Below are positions 29,946 to 37,007 of a stretch of 64,000 nucleotides of DNA, in pieces. The notes beneath the pieces are model-generated. The model saw nothing but the letters and a program-made list of their open reading frames with translations, was not told the DNA's origin and did not search any database. Location of the stretch: assembly GCF_013466605.1 (NCBI RefSeq), contig NZ_CP059162.1, positions 248,001 through 312,000 of the forward strand, given 5' to 3'. The position numbers and the translations under genes were made by a program. How positions within the stretch are numbered: position 1 is the first letter of the stretch; each line of letters starts with the position of its first letter. The stretch is from Pseudomonas chlororaphis subsp. aurantiaca. GTDB taxonomy: Bacteria > Pseudomonadota > Gammaproteobacteria > Pseudomonadales > Pseudomonadaceae.

Positions 29946-30614
29946 TCAGTCGCATTGAGTGATGATGTAGACGCGATCATCAACATCTTCTGTTCTACTT
30001 GCAAAGAAATAAATTTCGTTCTGGTTGAATAACGTATAGTTTCTTTTTGTTCGAGACTTGCTTTTGCCAAAAATATCCATTTCTTGTTGTGCAGGGGCGG
30101 TATCAATAATCGGAAATGATTGCTCTCCATGTACTTGCAATAAAAAGTCCAAGGCCATTCCCTTGTACTGGGCTGGTGTCTCATCACCCATGAGCCACTT
30201 GGGCTTATCACCAGCCCAACCGAACACATCACTGCCGTTGCTGTGGCTAAACGCTAAAGGAGTCATTGCGATCCGTGTCGGGTAGTCACTCGCATAGGTC
30301 TTTTCTTCATTCCTGAAAAGAAGGGCTGCAAAGTATTTTTGGTAGTCCCTTAAGAAGCTGTCAGGAATTGTTGCCCCGAATAGTGGGGTCTTGAGCATTT
30401 CAGGAATCGTATGGTCTTCGTTGAAGTCGTCAGTCGCGGCAAAAATGCTTAGTGTGTGGCCATGTAGTGAGTGAGCCTCTGGAAATTGCAGAGTGAAGTA
30501 AAAGCTCATCAAGCTGCCGTTTGGGCTCTTGGGGATGCTCACTCCGTGGGGAAGGGCTGGTTTTCCTCCGATGTATGAAGCGGATTCGGTTTCGGTAACT
30601 TTGTTTAGGTACAT
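29946..30614 (-). CDS. DUF1963 (YwqG-like) protein, possible immunity
   Basis: 222 residues. IGGKPALPHGVSIPKSPNG followed by SFYFTLQFPE is the YwqG/DUF1963 pattern (a proline-rich G-x-P-x-LP opening, then an F-x-x-Q strand). Such proteins are often encoded behind polymorphic toxins. It starts 35 bases after the gene at 30650. There is no toxin tail directly in front, so it may be the second immunity-like gene of one cassette. Confidence 0.6.
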   Translation of the reverse strand: MYLNKVTETESASYIGGKPALPHGVSIPKSPNGSLMSFYFTLQFPEAHSLHGHTLSIFAATDDFNEDHTIPEMLKTPLFGATIPDSFLRDYQKYFAALLFRNEEKTYASDYPTRIAMTPLAFSHSNGSDVFGWAGDKPKWLMGDETPAQYKGMALDFLLQVHGEQSFPIIDTAPAQQEMDIFGKSKSRTKRNYTLFNQNEIYFFASRTEDVDDRVYIITQCD

Positions 30615-30649
30615 GGTTTTTAGTTAAGGTTTGTCTTTGGAAGTGGGTG

Positions 30650-31075
30650 TTATTGATTTTTAACTGTGTTGATGCTCTTTTTGTATGATTGAGATAAGTG
30701 CACGCAGTCGTGGTCGTCTACGTATATTAGGAAATTAAGTGTTGCATCGGTTATCCAAAAAGGGAAGCCGGTGGTCTCGGAAAATAGAGTTTTTAAGTCC
30801 TTTGAAGTCTTCAGTTCCCATGCATGAGTTTGGTTGTCACGAACTATTAGTACTGGGCTCTCTAAGTATTGCAGTTGGTCAACTTTTCTCCAGAAGTCAG
30901 GGTCGTGCTCTTTTTGAGGGTTTATCATGTTTGCCGGATCAAGCTCTTTTGCTTGAATGAAAAAGGTTGTTTTTATGTCTGAGATTAGTTTTGTTAAGTT
31001 TTCTGAGGATAATTTCTCATAGGCGATTTCTTGTTCTTTGAGTACTGCATCGATTTCATTGGCTAAGTAGTTCAT
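30650..31075 (-). CDS. Orphan immunity-type protein
   Basis: 141 residues from MNYLANEIDAVLKEQ (31075). The ATG overlaps by 20 bases the end of a toxin-tail frame (stop at 31056), the same overlap seen for the intact rhs-immunity pair at 23154-23173. Helical N-terminus, then PVLIVRDNQTHAWELKTSKD and FWITDATLNFLIYVDDHDCV. Soluble. Family not recognised; role inferred from the toxin tail in front. Confidence 0.6.
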   Translation of the reverse strand: MNYLANEIDAVLKEQEIAYEKLSSENLTKLISDIKTTFFIQAKELDPANMINPQKEHDPDFWRKVDQLQYLESPVLIVRDNQTHAWELKTSKDLKTLFSETTGFPFWITDATLNFLIYVDDHDCVHLSQSYKKSINTVKNQ

Positions 31076-31205
31076 TGGGAAACTCCAATTCTTGCACGTG
31101 AGATAGGCTTGGAACATCGGTTCTGTTGAATTCTTCGTCCAACCCTTTATGCATCTGTTGATAGGAGGTCCCCGGAGCATTCCGGGGAGGCTGGCACCAA
31201 ATAGA
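31056..31205 (-). pseudogene. Toxin C-terminal remnant in front of the immunity gene at 30650
   Basis: An open frame without a start reads SIWCQPPRNAPGTSYQQMHK, then GLDEEFNR, and ends LEFPNELLSQ at a TGA inside the immunity start. Only about 48 codons of toxin remain. Its short length, lack of a start and overlap identify it as the last part of a lost rhs tip. Confidence 0.6.
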
Positions 31206-31239
31206 CTAGCGCGGCGTTAGGCATTAGCGTGGAGGCTAC

Positions 31240-31461
31240 TTATCCATACATATATAAAAGCTCATCGATCAGTTCCAGTTCTTGTTGCGTGAACTGCACG
31301 TTATTGAACCGTCGAATGTCTTCCAACACTCCTCTGATGGGTACTTGCCGCGACGGATCCTCAACGATTTCGATCAGACGTTCATAATCGGGGTCTCTTC
31401 CCTTGAGGTATTTTTCGCTCAGTTCTTTGAGAGATAAGCGGGCCTGTTGGTCGGTAAGCAC
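31240..31461 (-). CDS. Small orphan immunity-type protein
   Basis: 73 residues with a GTG start (31461) and a good ribosome site (GGAGAAATAAAA). Highly charged and helical (LSLKELSEKYLKGRDPDYER; QQELELIDELLYMYG). It starts two bases after the stop codon of a toxin tail (31464). The size and make-up resemble small helical immunity proteins such as those of colicin-type nucleases, but no family is claimed. Confidence 0.6.
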   Translation of the reverse strand: MLTDQQARLSLKELSEKYLKGRDPDYERLIEIVEDPSRQVPIRGVLEDIRRFNNVQFTQQELELIDELLYMYG

Positions 31462-31463
31462 TT

Positions 31464-31559
31464 TTATTTCTCCGGTAAAATAGTGACTTCACCCACTTTA
31501 ATGACAGTGGGGTTACCCGGTTTCGGGATGAGTTGTTGCGAGCCACCCGTTCCGTATTT
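31464..31559 (-). pseudogene. Toxin C-terminal remnant in front of the small immunity gene
   Basis: The frame KYGTGGSQQLIPKPGNP... ending KVGEVTILPEK is a typical polymorphic-toxin terminus (GTGG-x-x-Q-x-IP, then K-V-GEV). It begins exactly where a copy of the spacer repeat (31559-31588) ends, so the toxin was cut at that repeat. Confidence 0.6.
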
Positions 31560-31588
31560 TGGCAGAAGTCGATGCGTTCTGTAGGAAA
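31559..31588. repeat. Spacer repeat, partial copy
   Basis: TTGGCAGAAGTCGATGCGTT followed by CTGTAGGAAA, nearly identical to 32439-32469 and similar to parts of 35757-35790 and 39880-39910. Confidence 0.6.
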
Positions 31589-31742
31589 GAAAAATCGCGG
31601 CGTTTTATCTGGTATACGCTTGATCTTGATTTTGGATAAAAGGGTTTGAAAATGAAAAGTTTAAGAAACGCTTCATATGATGTAATCGGTGGTGGAAGTC
31701 CTCAGTATTATAAATATTGAGGTTTGCTTCACTCTGAGCATT

Positions 31743-32159
31743 TTACCAGGTCGATGGGTCTTCAAGAGCTGCTCTGGCTACATCTTCTTTCCACTTTTCG
31801 CTTGCGAGTCTAAAGATTTCCTCAAAAAAAACTCTTGGACTTCTCATTTCGTCCCATCCTGATGGAAGTGACGAATACTCCTCAGGATCATCTTCAAGTA
31901 GCTTTTTAAAGTCAAAGCTCTTATCAAGTAACGCATTTTCCAAAGTTTTCAAAAGAACAAATTTATGTCTGTATGAAATTTTTTCGTATCTGTTAAGGCA
32001 ATATTTTTCTATCAGCTCGATACGATCTTTTGGATTTTCCGGATCGTAAGCTTCGAGTTCAACTCCTAGGGTTTCCTCTCTGTCATAAATATCAAACCCA
32101 CCTAAAAAGTATGCTGGTGTTGGCAGGCAAGGAGTACCTGAATCTTTATCTAATAACAT
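31743..32159 (-). CDS. Orphan immunity-type protein
   Basis: 138 residues, strongly acidic and helical (LEAYDPENPKDRIELIEKYC; KLLEDDPEEYSSLPSGWDEM). Its ATG overlaps the TGA of a toxin tail (TGATG at 32157-32161), the tight coupling of a toxin-immunity pair. No signal peptide. Family not recognised. About 150 bases on its downstream side hold no gene. Confidence 0.6.
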   Translation of the reverse strand: MLLDKDSGTPCLPTPAYFLGGFDIYDREETLGVELEAYDPENPKDRIELIEKYCLNRYEKISYRHKFVLLKTLENALLDKSFDFKKLLEDDPEEYSSLPSGWDEMRSPRVFFEEIFRLASEKWKEDVARAALEDPSTW

Positions 32160-32344
32160 CAGAGCCTCATCTTAGTTGGAAATGCTGTAAAGGGGCGGCC
32201 TGCTGAGTCAAGTTTTACTTCGGCCCTATTCATGTTGTCATTATAGAGTAGGTTAGCTTTGTCCTTCTTGTTTGGTGTATAGCCTCTACCCGCAACAGGC
32301 ATCTTCACTCGAACAGTCGTTACCTGAAGAGTGGCTCGATTCAT
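32159..32344 (-). pseudogene. Toxin tail fused to the start of a small repeated gene
   Basis: A 61-codon frame. Its first residues (MNR) and ribosome site (AAGGAGCTTCACT) are those of the small gene at 39328-39603; the rest (VRVKMPVAGRGYTPNKKD ... FTAFPTKMRL) is a toxin C-terminus coupled to the immunity gene that follows. The join lies at the third codon. It may be translated, but it is a recombination product rather than an ordinary gene. Confidence 0.55.
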
Positions 32345-32356
32345 AGTGAAGCTCCT

Positions 32357-32469
32357 TGATCATATTCGGTCTGTCAAAACCGGTCACTGATTTTGCAGCG
32401 ACTGTAAAAACTTAGCCATGTGAAAGAAGCTATACAAGTTGGCAGAAGTCGATACGTTCTGTAGGAAAA
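32357..32469. repeat. Spacer repeat, long copy with hairpin
   Basis: CGGTCTGTCAAAACCGGTCA and following sequence matches 39797-39910, with a stem-loop GTCACTG-ATTTTG-CAGCGAC (plus-strand reading, near 32381-32400). It ends with GCAGAAGTCGATACGTTCTG. Confidence 0.6.
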
Positions 32470-32564
32470 TTCTCTAGGAAGTTTAGGGGGAATAATTTTT
32501 CTGAATTTGTTTTTCGAATTTTGTTAGGGGCAGTTTTAAACTTGTGTTTCTGTATTTTTTTATT

Positions 32565-32954
32565 TTAACGATGCAACGATGCCATCCAAGACTTGAAGAA
32601 AACCAACTGTATATCGGGATCGTTTGTGAGATCCTTATCTTCATAGTCAAAAATATTTACAAAGTCTGCTCCAAGAGCTTGCTTTCCTAGCTGTAGTTCA
32701 TAGGCCATTAGCCCTGATGACATTTGCGAGGATGCTCTGGAAGGATAAACGTTCTTTTTGGCTCCTTTACAAAAGAAAGTTGTTCTTGGGAAATTCTGTC
32801 TTAGCTTAATAAAGCAAGAGAATAGGTTGTCTCCGTAGAATACGTGTTCTGAGTTTTCTAAATTTATTCGTATGGATGGGTTTTCCATGTCGTATGTGAT
32901 GCCTACTGAGTGCAATGATCCGTTTTCTTCTAAAATAATTTTTCTATAGTCCAC
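32565..32954 (-). CDS. Orphan immunity-type protein
   Basis: 129 residues (MDYRKIILEENGSLHSVGIT ...). Beta-rich start, then KLRQNFPRTTFFCKGAKKN, ending FFKSWMASLHR. It follows the degenerate rhs/toxin end at 32990-33140 by about 35 bases. AT-rich, soluble, family not recognised; immunity inferred from position. Confidence 0.55.
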   Translation of the reverse strand: MDYRKIILEENGSLHSVGITYDMENPSIRINLENSEHVFYGDNLFSCFIKLRQNFPRTTFFCKGAKKNVYPSRASSQMSSGLMAYELQLGKQALGADFVNIFDYEDKDLTNDPDIQLVFFKSWMASLHR

Positions 32955-32989
32955 GTATTGTCACCTTATCGTCTTGGGGGTGGAGTGAA

Positions 32990-33140
32990 CTACATGGCTT
33001 CTGTTGCGAAACCTTGCTGAGTATCATCAGTTTGTACTCTAAAAGGGTTCCCACCCGCCGGGAGTGTTAGATGTGTACTAATGGTTTTTAAACCCTGCTC
33101 CGTCAGCTCGATTGGGTCCAGGGATAATAATTTTCGGTAT
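32990..33140 (-). pseudogene. Degenerate rhs core end plus toxin tail
   Basis: The frame reads LLSLDPIELTEQGLKTIS and ends QQGFATEAM. The SLDPIEL part recalls the LTPDPIKL segment that closes the Rhs core in the intact genes; the remainder is an unrecognised toxin tail. No start codon. It lies directly in front of the immunity gene at 32565. Confidence 0.45.
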
Positions 33141-33194
33141 TGTAGGTCAATACTTGTGATCATTTAACTGGTGTTCAGATGGCTATTTGTAGGT

Positions 33195-33545
33195 TTAATT
33201 AAGTCTCCAGCATTGTACGACAGCACTTTTCATCAGTTGACTGATTAATTTTTCTGATATGTCAATTTCTGGAAGGTCTGAGCTGTCGCCTATAGAGCTA
33301 ACTAGTAGATTGAACTCGTTAGATGGTTCTTCGCGCAAATCATCTTCGGGGAGTGGAGTCCCTAGAAGTGCATATTTAAGGGTTGGCGTGCTTGCTAGAA
33401 AGGCAGGATATTCGTCATACGTGCCTTCATAATCTTCTTTGAAGGTAATGCCAAGAATATCTCCGAGAACAGTGGCCGTATTTTCCAATGAACCGATTGG
33501 GGTTAAGCCGATATCTGCGAACGCTCTATAGGCTTCGGTGCTCAT
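33195..33545 (-). CDS. Orphan immunity protein, paralogue of 22823
   Basis: 116 residues starting MSTEAYRAFADIGLTPIGS (33545). It aligns over its whole length with the immunity protein at 22823-23173 (shared FADIGLTP, GSLENTATV, ASTP-LKYALLGTPLPEDDL, QLISQLMK). Its own toxin is reduced to a tail in front of it (33547). It may still protect against the toxin at 23154 or against kin carrying a variant. Confidence 0.72.
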   Translation of the reverse strand: MSTEAYRAFADIGLTPIGSLENTATVLGDILGITFKEDYEGTYDEYPAFLASTPTLKYALLGTPLPEDDLREEPSNEFNLLVSSIGDSSDLPEIDISEKLISQLMKSAVVQCWRLN

Positions 33546-33546
33546 G

Positions 33547-33735
33547 CTACTTTCCTGGTTTAATAAAAAATTGAGAGTCGGCTTTCGCTTGGAGCTTTTC
33601 AATTTCCTTCTGCGTAAATATACGGAAGGTAAATCGCTCATTTCTAGATCCGGAGAACTCTGGACGCTGTCTCAACTCGTTTTCAATTTGCTTTTGGGCT
33701 TTTGACTTCACTAATACGAGAGCCACTCCTAAAAT
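33547..33735 (-). pseudogene. Tail of a nucleotidyltransferase-type rhs toxin
   Basis: The frame KQIENELRQRPEFSGSRNER ... FTFRIFTQKEIEKLQ, ending FFIKPGK, matches the last part of the toxin at 23154 (KEIDKALRQRLEFSGLRDER; FTFRIFTHKEIERLQ). A frame break near 33712 separates it from an upstream FRSGSR match. The catalytic part is missing, so it cannot be active. Confidence 0.72.
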
Positions 33736-33842
33736 GCGCCAAAGATAAAAACACCCTGCCTACTAGTGGCGGAAATATTGCATGCAGGACAGGCCTAAGT
33801 TTATAGGATTCCGAATTGCGAGAGATTTTTAATGCTATTAGT

Positions 33843-34187
33843 TCATGTCTTTAACATGTAGCTCTCGATCTTGGTTATTAGCTCCGCTTTATTTTTTGTT
33901 CTGAATTCACCTATATAATTTTCAGATTTTTTTATAGGCTTTCCATGGTTGTCATATTTTATGGTGAGAAAGTCAACTACGAACTCTCCGGATGGGTCTC
34001 CTTCTGGTTCAAGTCTTGCATCGAAACAATGACCTGTACTTCTTCGTGCGCCGCCAATTAGTACTGAACTACTGTACCAGTCAGATGTGTTCTCTGTTAA
34101 CTCGACTTCGAAAAGGTTATTTATAGTTATTGTCCATCCGCTTGGTACTCGAATGGCTTGAAGGTTGTATTCTAGTTTTTCTCTCAT
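33843..34187 (-). CDS. Orphan immunity-type protein
   Basis: 114 residues (MREKLEYNLQAIRVPSGWTI ...), beta-rich with a C-terminal helix (FRTKNKAELITKIESYMLK). The ATG overlaps the stop of a toxin tail by four bases (ATGA-type). Soluble. Family not recognised; immunity inferred from coupling. Confidence 0.6.
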   Translation of the reverse strand: MREKLEYNLQAIRVPSGWTITINNLFEVELTENTSDWYSSSVLIGGARRSTGHCFDARLEPEGDPSGEFVVDFLTIKYDNHGKPIKKSENYIGEFRTKNKAELITKIESYMLKT

Positions 34188-34276
34188 CTTACCGTTCCCA
34201 TATGTTTTTGCACTTGTTCTGGAGGCTCAGGGAAACTATGGATTACTGGTCTTCCTGTTTTTAGTTCAGTGGGTAA
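34184..34276 (-). pseudogene. Toxin C-terminal remnant in front of 33843
   Basis: The frame LPTELKTGRPVIHSFPEPPE, ending QVQKHMGTVR, is open for about 30 codons and stops inside the next gene's start. Its upstream end overlaps the 3' end of an unrelated broken gene (34261), which marks a recombination join. Confidence 0.5.
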
Positions 34277-34520
34277 TCACATCCCCAAGGAGGAGTAAAT
34301 AGCTCAGGGGTAAAATGGTCTTCTTGAATAAAATGGTTGATCTCACCTTCAGATTCTAGTGTTTTTAGCTTTGTTATGAGCACGTCGGAGCTGTCACTGC
34401 TGTCTTGTGTTTCGAGTGCTTTTTTCGGAATGGTGAACTTCTATAGCGACATAGTTTGAGCTTTTAGAGTCTTCTATGAATTTGTAAAAACGTCGGCCTA
34501 GACGTCGGTTTTCAAAGCTG
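34261..34520 (-). pseudogene. Frameshifted immunity-like gene
   Basis: Two consecutive frames make one protein: ENRRLGRRFYKFIEDSKSSN ... VAIEVHHSEK, then, after a slip in a run of six T (about 34420-34426), KALETQDSSDSSDVLITKLK ... PPWGCDYPLN with a stop at 34261. The 5' end is also missing (in-frame stop upstream). It is an acidic small protein like its neighbours. Confidence 0.5.
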
Positions 34521-34591
34521 AGTCCTTATTGTGACGTGAACAGTATCAAGGGCGTTGAATTGGGAGAGCATGGTCGTAGATAATTAACTTT

Positions 34592-34918
34592 TCATGAATT
34601 TTGGTTATGCTTTTTTGCTTCATAATCTTTAGCGACTATTATTAATGCCGGGTTTGAACTCCATGCTGAAATAAAACTGTAACTTTTTGTGGTGCCATCA
34701 ATGTCTTCAATATTGATGTTTTCAAGGAGTATTTTTTCACTTTCTATTATTTCTGATATTTCCTCTCCTTCAGCCCCTATACTTTGGAATGCTATCAGGT
34801 TTTCAAATATGATAGTCCAGCTTTGCTCTTTCCAGTCAGTAAAGTTAACTACTAGTACCCTTGGAGTGCTTGTTATTTTTTGGATGGTTCCATCTGCTGC
34901 AGAAAAAGAGTTCATCAT
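34592..34918 (-). CDS. Orphan immunity-type protein
   Basis: 108 residues (MMNSFSAADGTIQKITSTPR ...). A WKEQSWTIIFENLIAFQS segment and acidic helices (EEISEIIESEKILLENI) give the look of small beta/alpha immunity proteins. Its ATG directly follows the TAG of a toxin tail (34919). Family not claimed. Confidence 0.6.
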   Translation of the reverse strand: MMNSFSAADGTIQKITSTPRVLVVNFTDWKEQSWTIIFENLIAFQSIGAEGEEISEIIESEKILLENINIEDIDGTTKSYSFISAWSSNPALIIVAKDYEAKKHNQNS

Positions 34919-35145
34919 CTATGTTCCTGGGTGTTTTTCTCCCGGTATGAAACCTGTTCCATGTCCGGGTTGATAGTTATCTGGCTTCGCCTTTGAGATC
35001 TGTCCCTGTCTTTTGGCCTGCCCCCGGTCAGCCTGACGCCGATCAGCCGATGCTGGCAGTCGTACTGGTATTCAGTGACCAGCTTTTGCCCGGCGCCGCG
35101 GCGTTCGCGGCTGAGGTTGCCGAAGGCGTCGTAGCGGTATTGCAT
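34919..35145 (-). pseudogene. Short rhs core fragment joined to a toxin tail
   Basis: 35035-35145 encodes YRYDAFGNLSRERRGAGQ and CQHRLIGV, identical to core sequence in the two larger rhs genes. A frame break then leads into SKAKPDNYQPGHGTGFIPGE ... HPGT, a toxin terminus that stops against the immunity gene at 34918. About 1500 bases of normal core and tip are deleted. The upstream end abuts the inverted repeat at 35162. Confidence 0.68.
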
Positions 35146-35161
35146 TGGTTGCCGTTGAAAG

Positions 35162-35190
35162 ATCAGCGCAGTTCGTCACGCTGCGCTGAT
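35162..35190. repeat. Inverted repeat at the cut end of the rhs fragment
   Basis: ATCAGCGCAG-N9-CTGCGCTGAT, followed on the plus strand by ATTGCTGATTTTTTAAAG. Nearly identical sequence lies at 39269-39297, where the orphan rhs is cut. Confidence 0.6.
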
Positions 35191-35220
35191 AGGACATTGC
35201 TGATTTTTTAAAGAGCGGAT

Positions 35221-35496
35221 TTAAGCGTTCAGAACCTGATCCTGCAATTTACGGCCGATGACATCCATCAGGTCGCATCTGTCGCGGAGTGGGATGACGA
35301 TCACTCGCGACAAGTCTTGTAGCAGTAACTGATCGCTGTTGATGTTTTCAGCTAGAGAAATCGTTTCAAGTAGCTGGGTTACGCATCGGATGCGGTATGC
35401 GGCGGTGTCATGCAGCACATCGATGGGGGCCTGTGTGTCGATCAGCAGCGAAGGAAAGTTGTTGTCGATTCCTGTGATGGGCATGTAGCGAGACAT
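35221..35496 (-). CDS. Small repeated protein, copy 1 (DUF3077-like, tentative)
   Basis: 91 residues starting MSRYMPITGIDNNFPSLLID (35496). More than 90 percent identical to the gene at 39328. Central HDTAAYRIRCVTQLLETISL, end VIVIPLRDRCDLMDVIGRKL. Its layout resembles small Pseudomonas proteins of unknown function of the DUF3077 kind; that match is from memory and tentative. It is headed by a structured leader (35554-35629). It lies between toxin cassettes, yet no toxin or immunity role is evident. Confidence 0.65.
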   Translation of the reverse strand: MSRYMPITGIDNNFPSLLIDTQAPIDVLHDTAAYRIRCVTQLLETISLAENINSDQLLLQDLSRVIVIPLRDRCDLMDVIGRKLQDQVLNA

Positions 35497-35553
35497 AGAT
35501 GATCTTCCTGGGTCAGTTTCAGAAACTGCCTGCATCACTTCCACATGAGGGGT

Positions 35554-35629
35554 GGTAGTTGTACACGGGTGTGGAAGACCGAGGATCCAGGAACCCGGCG
35601 CACCCGAAAGTGCCCCGCGTACAACCGCC
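35554..35629 (-). ncRNA. Structured leader RNA candidate, copy 1
   Basis: Arms 35554-35569 and 35614-35629 pair at 15 of 16 positions (with GU pairs) and enclose an inner GCAC/GTGC hairpin (35600-35613). The copy at 39660-39734 keeps the pairing through changed bases. It lies about 60 bases upstream of the small gene at 35221, so it is a 5' leader, possibly regulatory. Confidence 0.55.
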
Positions 35630-35698
35630 ATAATTAACAGCATATAAAAAGCATGCTTAATGGAGGTTCTTTTACTTGGATCTCAAAGGGCTTCCACA

Positions 35699-35790
35699 CC
35701 CTTGTCGCTGATTTTGTAGCGACTTGAAGATCCTATATATTGAACCAAGCTCCTACAAGCTAGAAAAGTCGATTTATTTTGTAGGAAAAA
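35699..35790. repeat. Spacer repeat, diverged copy with hairpin
   Basis: TTGTCGCTGATTTTGTAGCG at 35702 forms the same stem with an ATTTTG loop as the copies near 32381 and 39822, with changed stem bases. It ends GTCGATTTATTTTGTAGGAA. Confidence 0.5.
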
Positions 35791-35835
35791 TCAATCTTAA
35801 ACGGTGGTGCTATTACAGTTAAGGGGGTTATGGTA

Positions 35836-36183
35836 CTACTCATAAAGCCCTTTAGATGAGTCAAAGGTGTTAATCATTTCTTCTTCTGATATTGAACGCT
35901 CACTAAGGTTGTCAGGGTCTAGATTCCCCCAGTCTTGGTCGTCGTCAATTTAAATAAAGAGAAGTGGGCTTTTTTACTATTAAAAAACTAACGATGTCGC
36001 GAATGTCCTTTTCTCGCTCTACATGATCGTTTCCATATAAATCACATGTATAGAAAAAACCTTTCTCTCCCATGCTTAGTTTTTTTGAGAGCCCATCAAT
36101 GACATTTTAAATCGTTGATGTAAAAAGTTGGCTATCTCAAGATCGCTAGTAGGGATTGCAGAGGCAATGCTTATTTTTGACAT
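35836..36183 (-). pseudogene. Immunity-like gene broken by two frameshifts
   Basis: Starts MSKISIASAIPTSDLEIANF (36183). It then continues in a second frame as NVIDGLSKKLSMGEKGFFYT ... FLIVKKPTSLYL and in a third as IDDDQDWGNLDPDNLSERSI ... FDSSKGLYE, with a stop at 35836. All three parts are coherent, acidic and contiguous, so this is one decayed gene of about 115 codons. Confidence 0.62.
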
Positions 36184-36194
36184 GTTCAAAAGTC

Positions 36195-36324
36195 CTAGGA
36201 AATGACAGCAGCTTTGGTCGTGGTGCCTTTGGCCAAAACTTCTGGCTTATTTCCATCTGCCCCTAAACATTCCAACTCAATGGACTCAGTCACCCCGTAG
36301 AGTTTGTACTGGTAGTTGTAAAAA
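36195..36324 (-). pseudogene. Degenerate end of an rhs core with a short tail
   Basis: NYQYKLYGVTESIELECLGA, followed by DGNKPEVLAKGTTTKAAVIS and a stop at 36195, parallels NNYQYVNNPTGWVDPLGLTGECPG of intact copies with many substitutions. It heads the broken immunity gene at 35836. Confidence 0.5.
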
Positions 36325-36375
36325 TTTGGTTTCTAAGTAGTAGCAAGCCAAGCACAGGATGAATTGTTTTATGGA

Positions 36376-37005
36376 TTATGATTCGAAGTAAATGTTGTAA
36401 CCTTTGTCTGAGTCAGATTTGGTATGGTTTTTTATCACCTCTATATCAAAAAGTGTTGCGGGTGTTGATGAGGTTTTGTTTTTCATTTCTTGATTGGCTT
36501 TCTCTATTTCTTGGGTAAGATTTGTGTAGGAGTCTATAAGTACTGCGTCGTTGGTGGAGTACGTTAATTTTATCTTCTTGGAGGTTATAAGGCATAGTTT
36601 TATGCTGATGTTTGGATTGAATAAAAGCCTTCCTCCTAGATCATATATTTTGTCGTTGTTTTGAAGTTTTCTTCCCCAGCTATTTTGCGTTGTATGTTTG
36701 CTATCTCCGGTTTGTATTGAGATTTCCGACTCCAGTCTGTCTAGCTCTTCAAATTCAATAAGAGCGCTTTTCACCAGAATGAAGCCGTCATTTATAATGC
36801 GTTCAGGGATTGCTGAAGAAACTTGATTTGTTAATTGCTCTATTATTGGGTCGTCAATTGTGTTGAGAATGAAGTTTATTATTTTTATTTTTGGCGTCTC
36901 GTAGAATTTTTCAGTTAATGCCACATCTAGATAGCTTATAAGCCCTCCAGCATTATCATAGTCTATAGCGCCAAATGCTTCCTCTATGTTAAGTGTTATT
37001 TTCAT
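36376..37005 (-). CDS. Immunity protein for the orphan rhs with methyltransferase-like tip
   Basis: 209 residues (MKITLNIEEAFGAIDYDNAG ...), start two bases after the rhs stop. Mixed alpha/beta, charged, no signal peptide (FILVKSALIEFEELDRLESE; IDSYTNLTQEIEKANQEMKN). Family not recognised. It is the largest immunity candidate of the array and the only one there whose toxin tip is still complete. Confidence 0.65.
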   Translation of the reverse strand: MKITLNIEEAFGAIDYDNAGGLISYLDVALTEKFYETPKIKIINFILNTIDDPIIEQLTNQVSSAIPERIINDGFILVKSALIEFEELDRLESEISIQTGDSKHTTQNSWGRKLQNNDKIYDLGGRLLFNPNISIKLCLITSKKIKLTYSTNDAVLIDSYTNLTQEIEKANQEMKNKTSSTPATLFDIEVIKNHTKSDSDKGYNIYFES

Positions 37006-37007
37006 TG

